Assembly (NCBI GenBank): GCA_938007965.1
Contig: CALLMH010000016.1
Location: forward strand, 1 to 64,000
Origin: an uncultured Saprospiraceae bacterium
Lineage (GTDB): Bacteria; Bacteroidota; Bacteroidia; Chitinophagales; Saprospiraceae
DNA: 64,000 bases
Reading direction: 5' to 3'
The notes under the pieces are model-generated. The model was given only the letters and a program-made list of their open reading frames with translations. It searched no databases and was not told the DNA's origin. Position 1 is the stretch's first letter. Every line of letters starts with the position of its first letter. Position numbers and translations under genes: made by a program. Below, piece by piece: positions 7,719 to 15,804 of this stretch.

Positions 7719-10535
7719 TTATCTTGTCAAGAACATATTCCTATTTCGTTCCAATTCTCTAAAGAAAGGATCGCTCGTATCTTTTACAAATCGAATTGCC
7801 TCACCAGTACTCTTCATCTCCGGTCCGAGTTGCTTATCTACATTTGGAAATTTATTGAAAGAAAATACGGGCACTTTGATGGCAAATCCATCCAACTGCT
7901 TATCTACGGTAAAGTCCTTTATTTTCTTATTCCCTATCATGACATGCGTCGCAATATTCAAGAATGGTACTCCATATGCTTTTGCTATAAATGGTGTTGT
8001 TCTAGAAGCTCTAGGATTTGCTTCGATCACATATACTTTCTCATCTTTTATTGCAAATTGGATATTAATCAATCCTTTAATTTTCAAGGCTTTAGCAAGT
8101 TTGAGGGTATATTCTTTCATTTTCTCCAATACGGCATCTGACAAAGAGTACGTAGGTAAAGTCGCAGAGCTGTCTCCAGAGTGCACACCTGCTGGTTCTA
8201 TGTGCTCCATGATTCCCATGATCAGTAACTCTTCACCATCATAGATTGCATCTACTTCAGCTTCTTTCGCTCTTTCTAGGAATTGATCAACCAATACTCT
8301 ATTATCAGGCATATGCTTGAAAATCTCCAGTACTTGTTTCTCTAATTCGTCGTCATTTATTACGATCTTCATTCGCTGACCACCTAATACATATGATGGC
8401 CTTACCAATACTGGATAGGAAACTTCATTTGCCACCTTGAGTGCCATATCAGCATCATCTGCCACACCAAATTTTGGATATGGTATGTCTAGTTCTTTGA
8501 GCAAGGTGGAAAATCTGCCTCTATCCTCTGCTAGATCTAAAGCATCAAAGCTACTGCCCATTATCTTTATTCCCTTTTTGTGTAGCGTTTCGGCCAATTT
8601 CAGTGCAGTCTGACCTCCCAACTGGACTATTATTCCTTCCGGTTTTTCCAATTCGATGATTTCTTCTAGGTGCTCCCAGTAGATCGGCTCGAAGTATAGC
8701 TTATCCGCTGTGTCGAAATCAGTAGATACTGTTTCAGGATTACAGTTGATCATTATCGATTCGTAGCCTGCTTCTTTGATCGCTTTGAGCCCATGTACAC
8801 AACAGTAATCGAACTCTATTCCTTGTCCGATTCTGTTTGGACCTGAACCCAATACTATAATTTTTTTCTTGTCAGAAGAGATACTTTCGTTTTCCTTGTC
8901 GAATGTAGAATAGAAATATGGTGTCTGTGCTTCAAATTCTGCGGCACAGGTATCTACCATTTTATAGGTTCTTATGATTCCCAGTTTTTTTCTTTGCTTA
9001 GTGACAGCCGCTTCCTCGATTCTCATCAACCATGCGATCTGTGCATCGGAGTAGCCTACTTCTTTTAGATCTCTAAAAAACTCAACTGGAATATCTTCTG
9101 GCACGTTAAATTTGTCGAGCTTATCTTCCATTTTTACCAATCGCTTGATTTGATTGATATACCACGGATCTATTCTTGTAAGTTTTTGTACTGTCTTAGC
9201 GGGCACACCTAATCTCAATGCATCTTTTAATCTGTAGATTCTATCATCACTTGCCTGCTCTAGTCTCGTAAGGATATCTTCTGTTCTGATCCATTCTTTT
9301 TTATCAGCTCCTAGTCCACTTCTATTTTTTTCTTGAGATTGACATGCTTTTTGAAGCGCTTCTAAGAAGTTACGACCTATTGCCATCACTTCACCTACAG
9401 ACTTCATTTGTAGTCCTAGCTTTTGATCTGCCCCATTAAATTTCTCAAAATTCCACCTAGGCATCTTTACGATTACATAATCAAGGGTAGGCTCGAAGAA
9501 TGCTGAAGTGTTTCCCGTAATTTGATTTTTGAGCTCATCCAAAGTATAACCGATGGCTAACTTAGACGCTATTTTGGCAATAGGATACCCTGTCGCTTTA
9601 CTGGCCAATGCTGATGATCTAGATACACGAGGGTTTATCTCAATACATATTAAGTCTTCTGTTTCGGGATCTTGCGCAAACTGTACATTACAACCACCAG
9701 CGAAATTACCCATTGATCTCATGAGCTGCATGGCATCATTTCGCATTTTTTGGTATGCTTTATCAGAGAGTGTCATCGCCGGAGCTACAGTGATACTATC
9801 TCCTGTATGGATACCCATCGGGTCTAGATTTTCAACTGTACAGATAATGACGACATTGTCATTACTATCTCTGAGTAGCTCTAATTCGTATTCTTTCCAT
9901 CCGAGCACGGCTTTTTCCACGAGTACTTCATGAGTCGGTGATGCATCTAGGCCTCTCCTTAGACATTCATCAAATTCAGATTCATTGTGGACGAATCCAC
10001 CTCCATATCCACCAAGTGTATAAGAAGGTCTGATTACCAATGGATATCCGATTTTTTGTGCTGCTTCTTTTCCTTCGAGGAAACTATTGGCTATATATGA
10101 TGGTGCTACAGATTGACCAAGTTTAATAACATGCTCACGGAATGCTTCTCTGTTTTCTGCCAATTCAATAGCTTCGAGATCTACTCCGATCAATTTTACA
10201 TTAAATTCGTCCCATAGGCCTTGTTTTCCAGCTTCGATCGCTAGATTTAGTGCTGTCTGACCACCCATAGTAGCAAGTACAGCATCTATTTTTCTTTCGG
10301 TAAGGATCTCTCGAAGACTATCCACCGTCAATGGTTTCAAATATATATGATCCGCAGTCATAGGGTCTGTCATGATCGTCGCAGGATTACTGTTGATCAG
10401 ACTCACTTCGATACCTTCTTCGACTAATGATCTAGCAGATTGAGTTCCTGAATAATCGAATTCACAAGCTTGCCCTATGATAATAGGTCCGCTACCTATG
10501 ATAAGGACGGATTTTATAGATAAATCTCTTGGCAT
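7719..10535 (-). CDS. carB: Carbamoyl-phosphate synthase large subunit
   Basis: CarB makes carbamoyl phosphate from ammonia, bicarbonate and two ATP for pyrimidine and arginine synthesis. The two homologous ATP-grasp halves are clear: the N half opens with LIIGSGPIIIGQACEFDYSG, the C half with VLGSGPNRIGQGIEFDYC near residue 555, and each has a RPSYxLGG loop. At 938 residues it ends after the second ATP-grasp domain and lacks the about 130-residue C-terminal MGS-like regulatory domain of E. coli CarB (1073 aa). This shorter form is, as far as I recall, usual in Bacteroidota and implies loss of UMP/ornithine control through that domain. carA is not in the window. Confidence 0.97.
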   Translation of the reverse strand: MPRDLSIKSVLIIGSGPIIIGQACEFDYSGTQSARSLVEEGIEVSLINSNPATIMTDPMTADHIYLKPLTVDSLREILTERKIDAVLATMGGQTALNLAIEAGKQGLWDEFNVKLIGVDLEAIELAENREAFREHVIKLGQSVAPSYIANSFLEGKEAAQKIGYPLVIRPSYTLGGYGGGFVHNESEFDECLRRGLDASPTHEVLVEKAVLGWKEYELELLRDSNDNVVIICTVENLDPMGIHTGDSITVAPAMTLSDKAYQKMRNDAMQLMRSMGNFAGGCNVQFAQDPETEDLICIEINPRVSRSSALASKATGYPIAKIASKLAIGYTLDELKNQITGNTSAFFEPTLDYVIVKMPRWNFEKFNGADQKLGLQMKSVGEVMAIGRNFLEALQKACQSQEKNRSGLGADKKEWIRTEDILTRLEQASDDRIYRLKDALRLGVPAKTVQKLTRIDPWYINQIKRLVKMEDKLDKFNVPEDIPVEFFRDLKEVGYSDAQIAWLMRIEEAAVTKQRKKLGIIRTYKMVDTCAAEFEAQTPYFYSTFDKENESISSDKKKIIVLGSGPNRIGQGIEFDYCCVHGLKAIKEAGYESIMINCNPETVSTDFDTADKLYFEPIYWEHLEEIIELEKPEGIIVQLGGQTALKLAETLHKKGIKIMGSSFDALDLAEDRGRFSTLLKELDIPYPKFGVADDADMALKVANEVSYPVLVRPSYVLGGQRMKIVINDDELEKQVLEIFKHMPDNRVLVDQFLERAKEAEVDAIYDGEELLIMGIMEHIEPAGVHSGDSSATLPTYSLSDAVLEKMKEYTLKLAKALKIKGLINIQFAIKDEKVYVIEANPRASRTTPFIAKAYGVPFLNIATHVMIGNKKIKDFTVDKQLDGFAIKVPVFSFNKFPNVDKQLGPEMKSTGEAIRFVKDTSDPFFRELERNRNMFLTR

Positions 10536-10561
10536 AATGGATGGATTGAATGATATTTTCG

Positions 10562-10569
10562 CAAATATA
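10562..10569 (-). promoter_or_regulatory. -7 promoter element of carB
   Basis: Minus-strand TATATTTG fits TAnnTTTG and ends 26 nt before the carB ATG, giving a leader of about 20 nt. No good -33 element is evident. Confidence 0.55.
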
Positions 10570-10693
10570 GTTGATAAACTATATATTTATAATTGGAGCA
10601 AGGAAAGTATTCAAAATACTAGAAAATTCTTTCTCTGTTCCGAGAAAACGACATTTCTAACTTATAAATATTTTTGACCATGTGCTAGGTTGA

Positions 10694-10888
10694 TCAGCTG
10701 TATATTTTTAGAAAAAAACGGTATAGTAAATATGGGATTAGTAATAATAGAAAGACAATAAGGATTAACCCTCCAATAGAAGATGCAATAAAAGCAAGCA
10801 TCTTCGGCAAGAAAGCTACTACGCCAACTACCAAAAATACCAAATACAATAAAGCAACACTCAAAACACTTTTAATTTTTGGACTCAT
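10694..10888 (-). CDS. Small hydrophobic two-helix membrane protein
   Basis: The 64-residue product is almost entirely hydrophobic: two predicted transmembrane segments (about residues 9-30 and 33-58) behind a basic N terminus (MSPKIK), consistent with an N-in hairpin in the inner membrane. It lies 72 bp downstream of the 166-aa gene on the same strand and may be co-transcribed with it. I do not recognise a family. Size and composition alone make the call moderate. Confidence 0.55.
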   Translation of the reverse strand: MSPKIKSVLSVALLYLVFLVVGVVAFLPKMLAFIASSIGGLILIVFLLLLIPYLLYRFFLKIYS

Positions 10889-10960
10889 ACCACACTATTT
10901 AGATTTAAAAAATGGTTCGATACTACTTTCTCTATAATAAAGCTGATCGATATGCTGACA

Positions 10961-11461
10961 TTAATCACCAAGCGAAAAAATAATATCTCCTGTATGCATT
11001 ACTTCCATATTAAATGCTTGGCTATTGGCGGGATCATATTTTCCATCAGCGAGGTTTTCTCCAGCCATTATGTATATGATAAGATCTTCGTCTATTCGAG
11101 CTACTGATTTTTTTACCGTCACCCCATCAGAGATTGTACTGGCTACTGGTTTGCGAGATATCAGGTTGCCCAATTTATCGAGTGTGACCAAGATGTACTC
11201 ATATCGCATCAATCCTCCTTTCCAATAAAGTAAAGCATGAAATTCTTCAGTTTCAGCAATTTTTAAAATGGGTACAAATTCTGTAAATTCATCAAACTCT
11301 TCACTATTCTCCCACTTGATGATGTATGCTTCGATGATAGAAGCAGGTAGTACTTTATTCACGGTCTCCGCTGTCATCACCAGATCTTCTGTGACTTCTA
11401 GCGGCAATTCTACCGCTGGAAAGAATCCTAATAGATCTTCTAGTCTTATGTTTTTTGCCAT
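10961..11461 (-). CDS. Conserved-looking hypothetical protein, 166 aa
   Basis: A soluble, acidic protein of 166 residues without signal peptide, membrane segment or known motif. The pattern of short strands around LLYWKGGLMRYEYILVTLDK (residues 83-102) suggests a mixed alpha/beta or beta-propeller-like single unit, but this is only an impression. Start MAKNIRLEDLLGF is preceded by an A/T-rich stretch, and a -7 box lies further upstream at 11550-11557. Function unknown. Confidence 0.7.
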   Translation of the reverse strand: MAKNIRLEDLLGFFPAVELPLEVTEDLVMTAETVNKVLPASIIEAYIIKWENSEEFDEFTEFVPILKIAETEEFHALLYWKGGLMRYEYILVTLDKLGNLISRKPVASTISDGVTVKKSVARIDEDLIIYIMAGENLADGKYDPANSQAFNMEVMHTGDIIFSLGD

Positions 11462-11549
11462 ATTGAAATGTCTTTTATAAAATTGATGCGAATCACAACT
11501 TTATGAAATAGATTAAACAATTATCACATTGTGTCGATAATACTATAGG

Positions 11550-11557
11550 CAAAGGTA
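11550..11557 (-). promoter_or_regulatory. Candidate -7 element for the 166-aa gene
   Basis: Minus-strand TACCTTTG fits TAnnTTTG; it lies 88 nt before the ATG at 11461. No convincing -33 partner. Confidence 0.4.
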
Positions 11558-11695
11558 TAAAATATGAGTTCTTAGTTGGCTACTGTAGGTTTATTATATA
11601 CTCTAGCCATATCTAGGGCGCCAAAATATATGGTATTGTAATGAGATCTGGTGTCGGAGAGGATTATTGAGGATTTATACGGGCTCGATAATGGT

Positions 11696-12340
11696 CTATC
11701 TCTTCAAGAACAAGTTGATCGCTTCCGTACGATTGTTGACTTGTAACTTATGGTAGATCTTGTGAATGTGCTGCTTTACAGTCCCAATAGTGATAGATAG
11801 TTTGGTGGCAATCTCTTTGTAGAGTAATCCCTGAGCAAGTTCTTCCAATATTTCATATTCTCGCTCAGTGAGGGGTAGATTTGTTGCTTTTGCTTCTGCT
11901 TTTTCATTTTGTTGTATAGAAAATGATTCTATTACTTTCCTAGCGATGCTCGGACTCATCGGCGATCCACCATTATATAGCTCTTTAGCCGAATCGATAA
12001 TCTTATCGGGATTTGCATTTTTGAGAATATAGCCTTTGGCTCCGGCTTTTAGACTTTGGAATATCTTGTCATTATCTTCGAATACAGTAAACATGCAAAA
12101 TTCTGTATCGGGCATCAGCTCGCGCAGTGTGATGATAGCCTGTATACCTGAAACTCCCGGTAATCCTATGTCAGATATCACGATATCAGGTGGGTTGATA
12201 GGTAAGAAAGCGATGGCCTCTTCAGCATTGTGGTAGACTTGGGTGCAAGAGGTGTACTCACTATCATTGAAGTGGTTTTTGAGCTCTAGTGCGATCTCTT
12301 TGATGTCTTCGATGATGGCTATTTTGATGATTTTGTCCAT
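11696..12340 (-). CDS. NarL/LuxR-type two-component response regulator
   Basis: Receiver domain (residues 1-125) with acidic pair E11-D12, phosphoacceptor D57 in VISDIGLPG, and the conserved Lys in GYILKNA. A LuxR/GerE helix-turn-helix follows (about 150-210: LTEREYEILEELAQGLLYKEIA...IGTVKQHIHKI). The frame extends upstream to an ATG at 12394, but receiver domains normally start a few residues before the first strand, so the ATG at 12340 (MDKIIKIAIIED) is preferred. It is divergent from the desaturase gene and probably partners the histidine kinase at 15792-17603. The intergenic palindromes are good candidates for its binding sites, including one near its own start. Confidence 0.88.
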   Translation of the reverse strand: MDKIIKIAIIEDIKEIALELKNHFNDSEYTSCTQVYHNAEEAIAFLPINPPDIVISDIGLPGVSGIQAIITLRELMPDTEFCMFTVFEDNDKIFQSLKAGAKGYILKNANPDKIIDSAKELYNGGSPMSPSIARKVIESFSIQQNEKAEAKATNLPLTEREYEILEELAQGLLYKEIATKLSITIGTVKQHIHKIYHKLQVNNRTEAINLFLKR

Positions 12341-12456
12341 ATCGGCACAGGGTTTTAGAGGTGTATAGTTACGTAATATTACAAAGTTAGTCATATATCC
12401 GATTTGGTGGCAGCAAAAATTTATGACTGCAAGATGCGATGATGAGGTGAGTTGAG

Positions 12457-12478
12457 ATGTATAACTTTAGTTAGGGTG
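12457..12478. promoter_or_regulatory. Degenerate third copy of the 22-bp palindrome
   Basis: ATGTATAAC-N4-GTTAGGGTG keeps 8 of 9 bases of the left half and the first 4 of the right half of the operator found at 12560 and 13644. It lies 116 bp upstream of the preferred response regulator start, and 62 bp upstream of the alternative one, so it may mediate autoregulation. Confidence 0.4.
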
Positions 12479-12559
12479 AGTGTGAAGAATACGCAAGATT
12501 ATTGTCTTTTTCTAATGAATGATGTGCCTTGTGGTCATAAAAACGGGACTTTTTGAGTT

Positions 12560-12581
12560 GTGTATAACAAAAGTTATACAC
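12560..12581. promoter_or_regulatory. Palindromic operator upstream of the desaturase gene
   Basis: Perfect 22-bp inverted repeat GTGTATAAC-N4-GTTATACAC with AAAA in the centre. A copy 1.08 kb away (13644-13665) is identical except for the outermost base, and the identity extends 6 bp to the left. Its centre is 35 bp upstream of the centre of the -7-like box, i.e. around -42, the usual place of a class II activator. Confidence 0.75.
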
Positions 12582-12601
12582 CCCAAAAGATACGCTCGAT
12601 T

Positions 12602-12609
12602 TACCTTGG
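12602..12609 (+). promoter_or_regulatory. -7-like box of the desaturase gene
   Basis: TACCTTGG, one mismatch from TAnnTTTG, starts 21 bp after the operator, the same spacing as at the methyltransferase promoter. A weak box with an activator at -42 fits activator-dependent transcription. Confidence 0.45.
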
Positions 12610-12632
12610 TGTGAAAATTAACAGCACACACA

Positions 12633-13634
12633 ATGTACCCTAATAATCCAATGCCTATCAGATACTATCAGAAAACGTTGGCGCACACTATACCATCGGA
12701 AGCTTATAAACCAGCTTACTACAAATTGTTGTATATGTCCATTCATGCAGTTTGGATATTTGGCTTGATGGGGATGATTTCGATTTCTTCTTCTTGGCTA
12801 TGTATTCTCTTTATCTCTGTATTGATCGGATTTTCTATTGTGTGTCTGTTTTTATATTCTCACGAGTTGTCTCATGGTGCAGTCATCAAAAAAAGAAAAG
12901 TAACTTATCTAATAAAAAACTTCTTTTGGGCATTTAGTGGTATCCCACCTACAGTATGGGATCGTGTACATAATCATACGCATCATCATACAATGAATAC
13001 CCCAAATGATCCAGATCGAAAGACTCATATATCTGAGAAAAACATATGGAATGATATTTATAATCTTTTTATTTATCCCAACAAAGTCATAAGATATTCA
13101 TTGACGATTGGATTTGCAATGGTGTTTTACTCAGTGAAGCATACCGTTGCCGTATTCTACAGTGATGCGGAAAAACCAGCTATCGTAACCTATAGACCTT
13201 CCTACAACAAAAAGCAAAAGCGAAAAGTAATCATCGAGATTTGCTACATTATATGCTTTTGGTTATCTATTTGGTATTTGATAGGAATAGAAAAAGGTGT
13301 TATCATGTCTGCGGTTTGTTGGGTTTCGTATTCATCATTTGTGATCATATTCATCATTACCCAACATCTCGGACGACCTCTCTATAAAGATGTGGCAGAC
13401 CCACTCCTAACCTCCACATCGGTGATCATCCCACGGTGGCTGGATCGGATTATAGATTGGCATTCATTCCATTTAGAGCATCATATGTTTCCAAGTATAA
13501 ATTTTGATTATTATCCCCAATTAAGCAAGAAGATTGAGAATAAGTATCCTCAAAAATACCACAGAATCCCATTCTTCAAAGCATTGAAAGACACCTTCAA
13601 GAATGGTGTCTACATAGAAGATCCTTTTCATTAA
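12633..13634 (+). CDS. Membrane fatty acid desaturase
   Basis: A di-iron membrane desaturase of 333 residues with all three histidine boxes: H77ELSH81, H113NHTHHH119 and H277SFHLEHH284. Hydrophobic segments at about 32-75 and 160-250 form the membrane-embedded part. Such enzymes introduce double bonds, or sometimes hydroxyls, into acyl chains of lipids with O2 and an electron donor. It is followed by a PhcB-like methyltransferase whose promoter carries the same operator, so the two should respond together. Substrate and regiochemistry cannot be read from the sequence. Confidence 0.87.
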   Translation: MYPNNPMPIRYYQKTLAHTIPSEAYKPAYYKLLYMSIHAVWIFGLMGMISISSSWLCILFISVLIGFSIVCLFLYSHELSHGAVIKKRKVTYLIKNFFWAFSGIPPTVWDRVHNHTHHHTMNTPNDPDRKTHISEKNIWNDIYNLFIYPNKVIRYSLTIGFAMVFYSVKHTVAVFYSDAEKPAIVTYRPSYNKKQKRKVIIEICYIICFWLSIWYLIGIEKGVIMSAVCWVSYSSFVIIFIITQHLGRPLYKDVADPLLTSTSVIIPRWLDRIIDWHSFHLEHHMFPSINFDYYPQLSKKIENKYPQKYHRIPFFKALKDTFKNGVYIEDPFH

Positions 13635-13643
13635 CCCTGAGTT

Positions 13644-13665
13644 TTGTATAACAAAAGTTATACAC
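13644..13665. promoter_or_regulatory. Palindromic operator upstream of the PhcB-like gene
   Basis: TTGTATAAC-N4-GTTATACAC, the second strong copy of the 22-bp palindrome. The 29-bp windows 12554-12582 and 13638-13666 differ at one base. It lies in the gap after the desaturase stop and 62 bp before the methyltransferase ATG. Confidence 0.75.
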
Positions 13666-13685
13666 CATATGAGTAACTACTAATT

Positions 13686-13693
13686 TAAATTTG
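13686..13693 (+). promoter_or_regulatory. -7 promoter element of the PhcB-like gene
   Basis: TAAATTTG matches TAnnTTTG exactly, starts 21 bp after the palindrome and ends 34 bp before the ATG. Confidence 0.6.
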
Positions 13694-13727
13694 CCATCAA
13701 CAAAAACAAAATAACAACTAAAATCAA

Positions 13728-14675
13728 ATGAAAACATCAATCAGCACCAAAGCCTATTCCCCAGTCTATCACGAGACTACTAGATTATTAGATAGATGCC
13801 TAGATCTCATCAATCAAGATTCGCTTTACGAAGGATTTTCAGCTTTACTGATCGGTCTTAGAGGGATGTATGCTTCGGGCGATTCGGAAGTATTATCGGA
13901 AGAATTTCAGCAGTTTTGCTTAGCTCACCCAATCTATGAAGTATTGAAGACTGAACCCACAGTAGCACAATCACAGTCAAAACCTCGTGGATATGCAGGG
14001 GATGCAGATCTGATAGATTACTTTTATAGATTGAGAGGTTGCGACATGCGAACTTCCTATCGGGATAGAGAGCTTCATAATATTGCAATCGATAACTCAT
14101 CTGGCGCTTCTGTCCGATGGAGGGCAAAGCATTTGTCAGAATTGTTCGCAGAAAGAAAGGCTAAGAAAGGAGAAAAAATATCATGCTTGTCCGTAGCATC
14201 AGGTCATATACGAGAAATCAGCTACCTACATAACCCCCAAGAGATCTTCGAACGCTTCATCGCACTTGATCAAGATAATACATCAAATGATGAAGCTAGA
14301 AGGTCTCACCCACATGATTTTCTACATATCATAGATAAGTCGATATCGTACATCATCAAAGATGGTTTGAAAGAACAAGAATTTGATTTTGTCTATTCTG
14401 CTGGCTTGTTTGATTATCTGAATGAAAAACTAGCTGCCAAACTCATCCAAAAACTATATGCAAATGTATCGGAAGGGGGTATACTCTTGGTTCCTAATTT
14501 TGCCAAAGGGATACTTGAGCGTGGCTACATGGATATATTCATGGATTGGAAGCTTATCTATAGAAATGAAACTCAAATGCTTGAACTTGCTGAGACGGCG
14601 GGCGTACCAGCTGATAAGATAAGGTTATATCGTGATCCGATGTGCAATGTGATCTATATGAGAATGGAAAAGTGA
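13728..14675 (+). CDS. PhcB-like SAM-dependent methyltransferase
   Basis: A 315-residue protein with a helical N-terminal part, a K85-P-R-G-Y-A-G-D92 motif, and a class I methyltransferase core starting at LSVASGHIREIS near residue 154 with an acidic strand end in FIALDQD. The PRGYAGD signature and layout resemble the family often annotated as 3-hydroxypalmitate methyl ester biosynthesis protein (PhcB); recognition is from memory. PhcB O-methylates 3-hydroxy fatty acids to make a quorum-sensing signal in Ralstonia. Here the gene has its own operator-controlled promoter and lies between a desaturase and a histidine kinase. Alternative: a methyltransferase for another lipid or small molecule. 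Confidence 0.7.
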   Translation: MKTSISTKAYSPVYHETTRLLDRCLDLINQDSLYEGFSALLIGLRGMYASGDSEVLSEEFQQFCLAHPIYEVLKTEPTVAQSQSKPRGYAGDADLIDYFYRLRGCDMRTSYRDRELHNIAIDNSSGASVRWRAKHLSELFAERKAKKGEKISCLSVASGHIREISYLHNPQEIFERFIALDQDNTSNDEARRSHPHDFLHIIDKSISYIIKDGLKEQEFDFVYSAGLFDYLNEKLAAKLIQKLYANVSEGGILLVPNFAKGILERGYMDIFMDWKLIYRNETQMLELAETAGVPADKIRLYRDPMCNVIYMRMEK

Positions 14676-14752
14676 AAAACATGAAATAAAATGGCGATAA
14701 AATGAGAATCGTTTCTTACTTTAGTGTCAATAACATCAAAAAACCAAATTTT

Positions 14753-15169
14753 ATGTCGCAGAGTGCTTACAACGCGTCTACGTCTGTGCAAGACGTTGAC
14801 CCTGATCATATTTATCGTATTAATGATGGATTATTTTCAGGGCAAGAAATTATAAACCAAATAAATAATCCGCACATTGTTGCAATTTTAGGAGCCGCAG
14901 GCTTAGGGTTTGTCGTAGGCTGGTTATTGGCTTTTGTCAATAAATTCGTGGATAAGACCAAGATCAATAGTACGTATTTTGTTTCCATATTCACTACTAT
15001 CTTCGGTGGTGTAGTGATTGGTTTTTACAATAGTTCAGAAGTATTGTTGGGTACATATGGAGTTGGATTTTTTGTGGGCTTTATTTTCTACAGCCTTATA
15101 TATGCTCGGATAGATACTAAGAAAGGTGAAAAGTTGAAAAAATTAGTATACCCGTATTATGAGATTTAA
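14753..15169 (+). CDS. Small membrane protein with three predicted helices
   Basis: From the preferred start (MSQSAYNAS) the product has 138 residues. The frame also allows an ATG at 14702 that adds 17 polar residues. Hydrophobic segments at about residues 42-62, 72-94 and 102-122 should cross the inner membrane, and the C terminus is basic. No family recognised. It sits between the methyltransferase and the genes leading to the histidine kinase, with 77 bp and 122 bp gaps and no obvious terminator, so a common transcript is possible. Confidence 0.6.
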   Translation: MSQSAYNASTSVQDVDPDHIYRINDGLFSGQEIINQINNPHIVAILGAAGLGFVVGWLLAFVNKFVDKTKINSTYFVSIFTTIFGGVVIGFYNSSEVLLGTYGVGFFVGFIFYSLIYARIDTKKGEKLKKLVYPYYEI

Positions 15170-15291
15170 GGATGCTTCTTTTGGTATCCTATTTATCATA
15201 GAAATGAATTCTACAGTTATGAGCTTATAACTACGATGCAAATGCTCGAACCGATTAAAATTGTCTATTATTTAATTTTAAAAAACTAAAA

Positions 15292-15804
15292 ATGTCTAAA
15301 AAACCAACTATTGAAAAAATTGATGAAAAGTATACCATTGTTCCTTATCTCAATACACAGCAAGTACTACATACAGAACCTTTGGTGGTCAAAAGAAAAG
15401 ACAAGAATGATGATAGCATCGTAGATGAAATCTATGAAGGTATGATGGTAGTGACAATTCACATTAAAAAAACATCAATGGGTACAAATGATATTCCTGT
15501 AAAGATAGATGAGGCAGATATATATGTCAAATCTTTCACACGGAGTATAAATTTAAAAATCGATAAAGTAGAGTTTACTAAAGGAGATACTCAATACGAT
15601 TACTTTATTAATTTGAAGCTTAGCGTGTCTGATACTAATAATAAAGTAGTATCTGCGAAAATTGAAATGCCAGAACAAGGTGTTCTGTGTAAAAATAATG
15701 CCCTAAATGATGTACACGTGACCCTTGATCCTGATCTCAGACCAGGAAGAAATGAGTTTATTCTTTCAGGCAACCAAATCTGTAAATTTCGTTGGAGAAT
15801 TTAA
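15292..15804 (+). CDS. Hypothetical beta-rich protein overlapping the histidine kinase gene
   Basis: A 170-residue soluble protein, predicted mostly beta, without signal peptide or known motif. Its last 13 bp overlap the start of the histidine kinase gene, which indicates translational coupling and a shared function, for instance in sensing. The upstream 122 bp contain only a short palindrome (AGTTAT-N6-ATAACT at 15215-15232) that does not match the operator at 12560. Function unknown. Confidence 0.65.
   Translation: MSKKPTIEKIDEKYTIVPYLNTQQVLHTEPLVVKRKDKNDDSIVDEIYEGMMVVTIHIKKTSMGTNDIPVKIDEADIYVKSFTRSINLKIDKVEFTKGDTQYDYFINLKLSVSDTNNKVVSAKIEMPEQGVLCKNNALNDVHVTLDPDLRPGRNEFILSGNQICKFRWRI

Noticed and set aside
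9553-9933. Open frame on the plus strand within carB
   Set aside because: Antisense shadow of a highly conserved gene, no start signals and no recognisable product.
15215-15232. AGTTAT-N6-ATAACT palindrome before the 170-aa gene
   Set aside because: Arms are in reversed order relative to the operator at 12560 and the spacer differs; not the same site.
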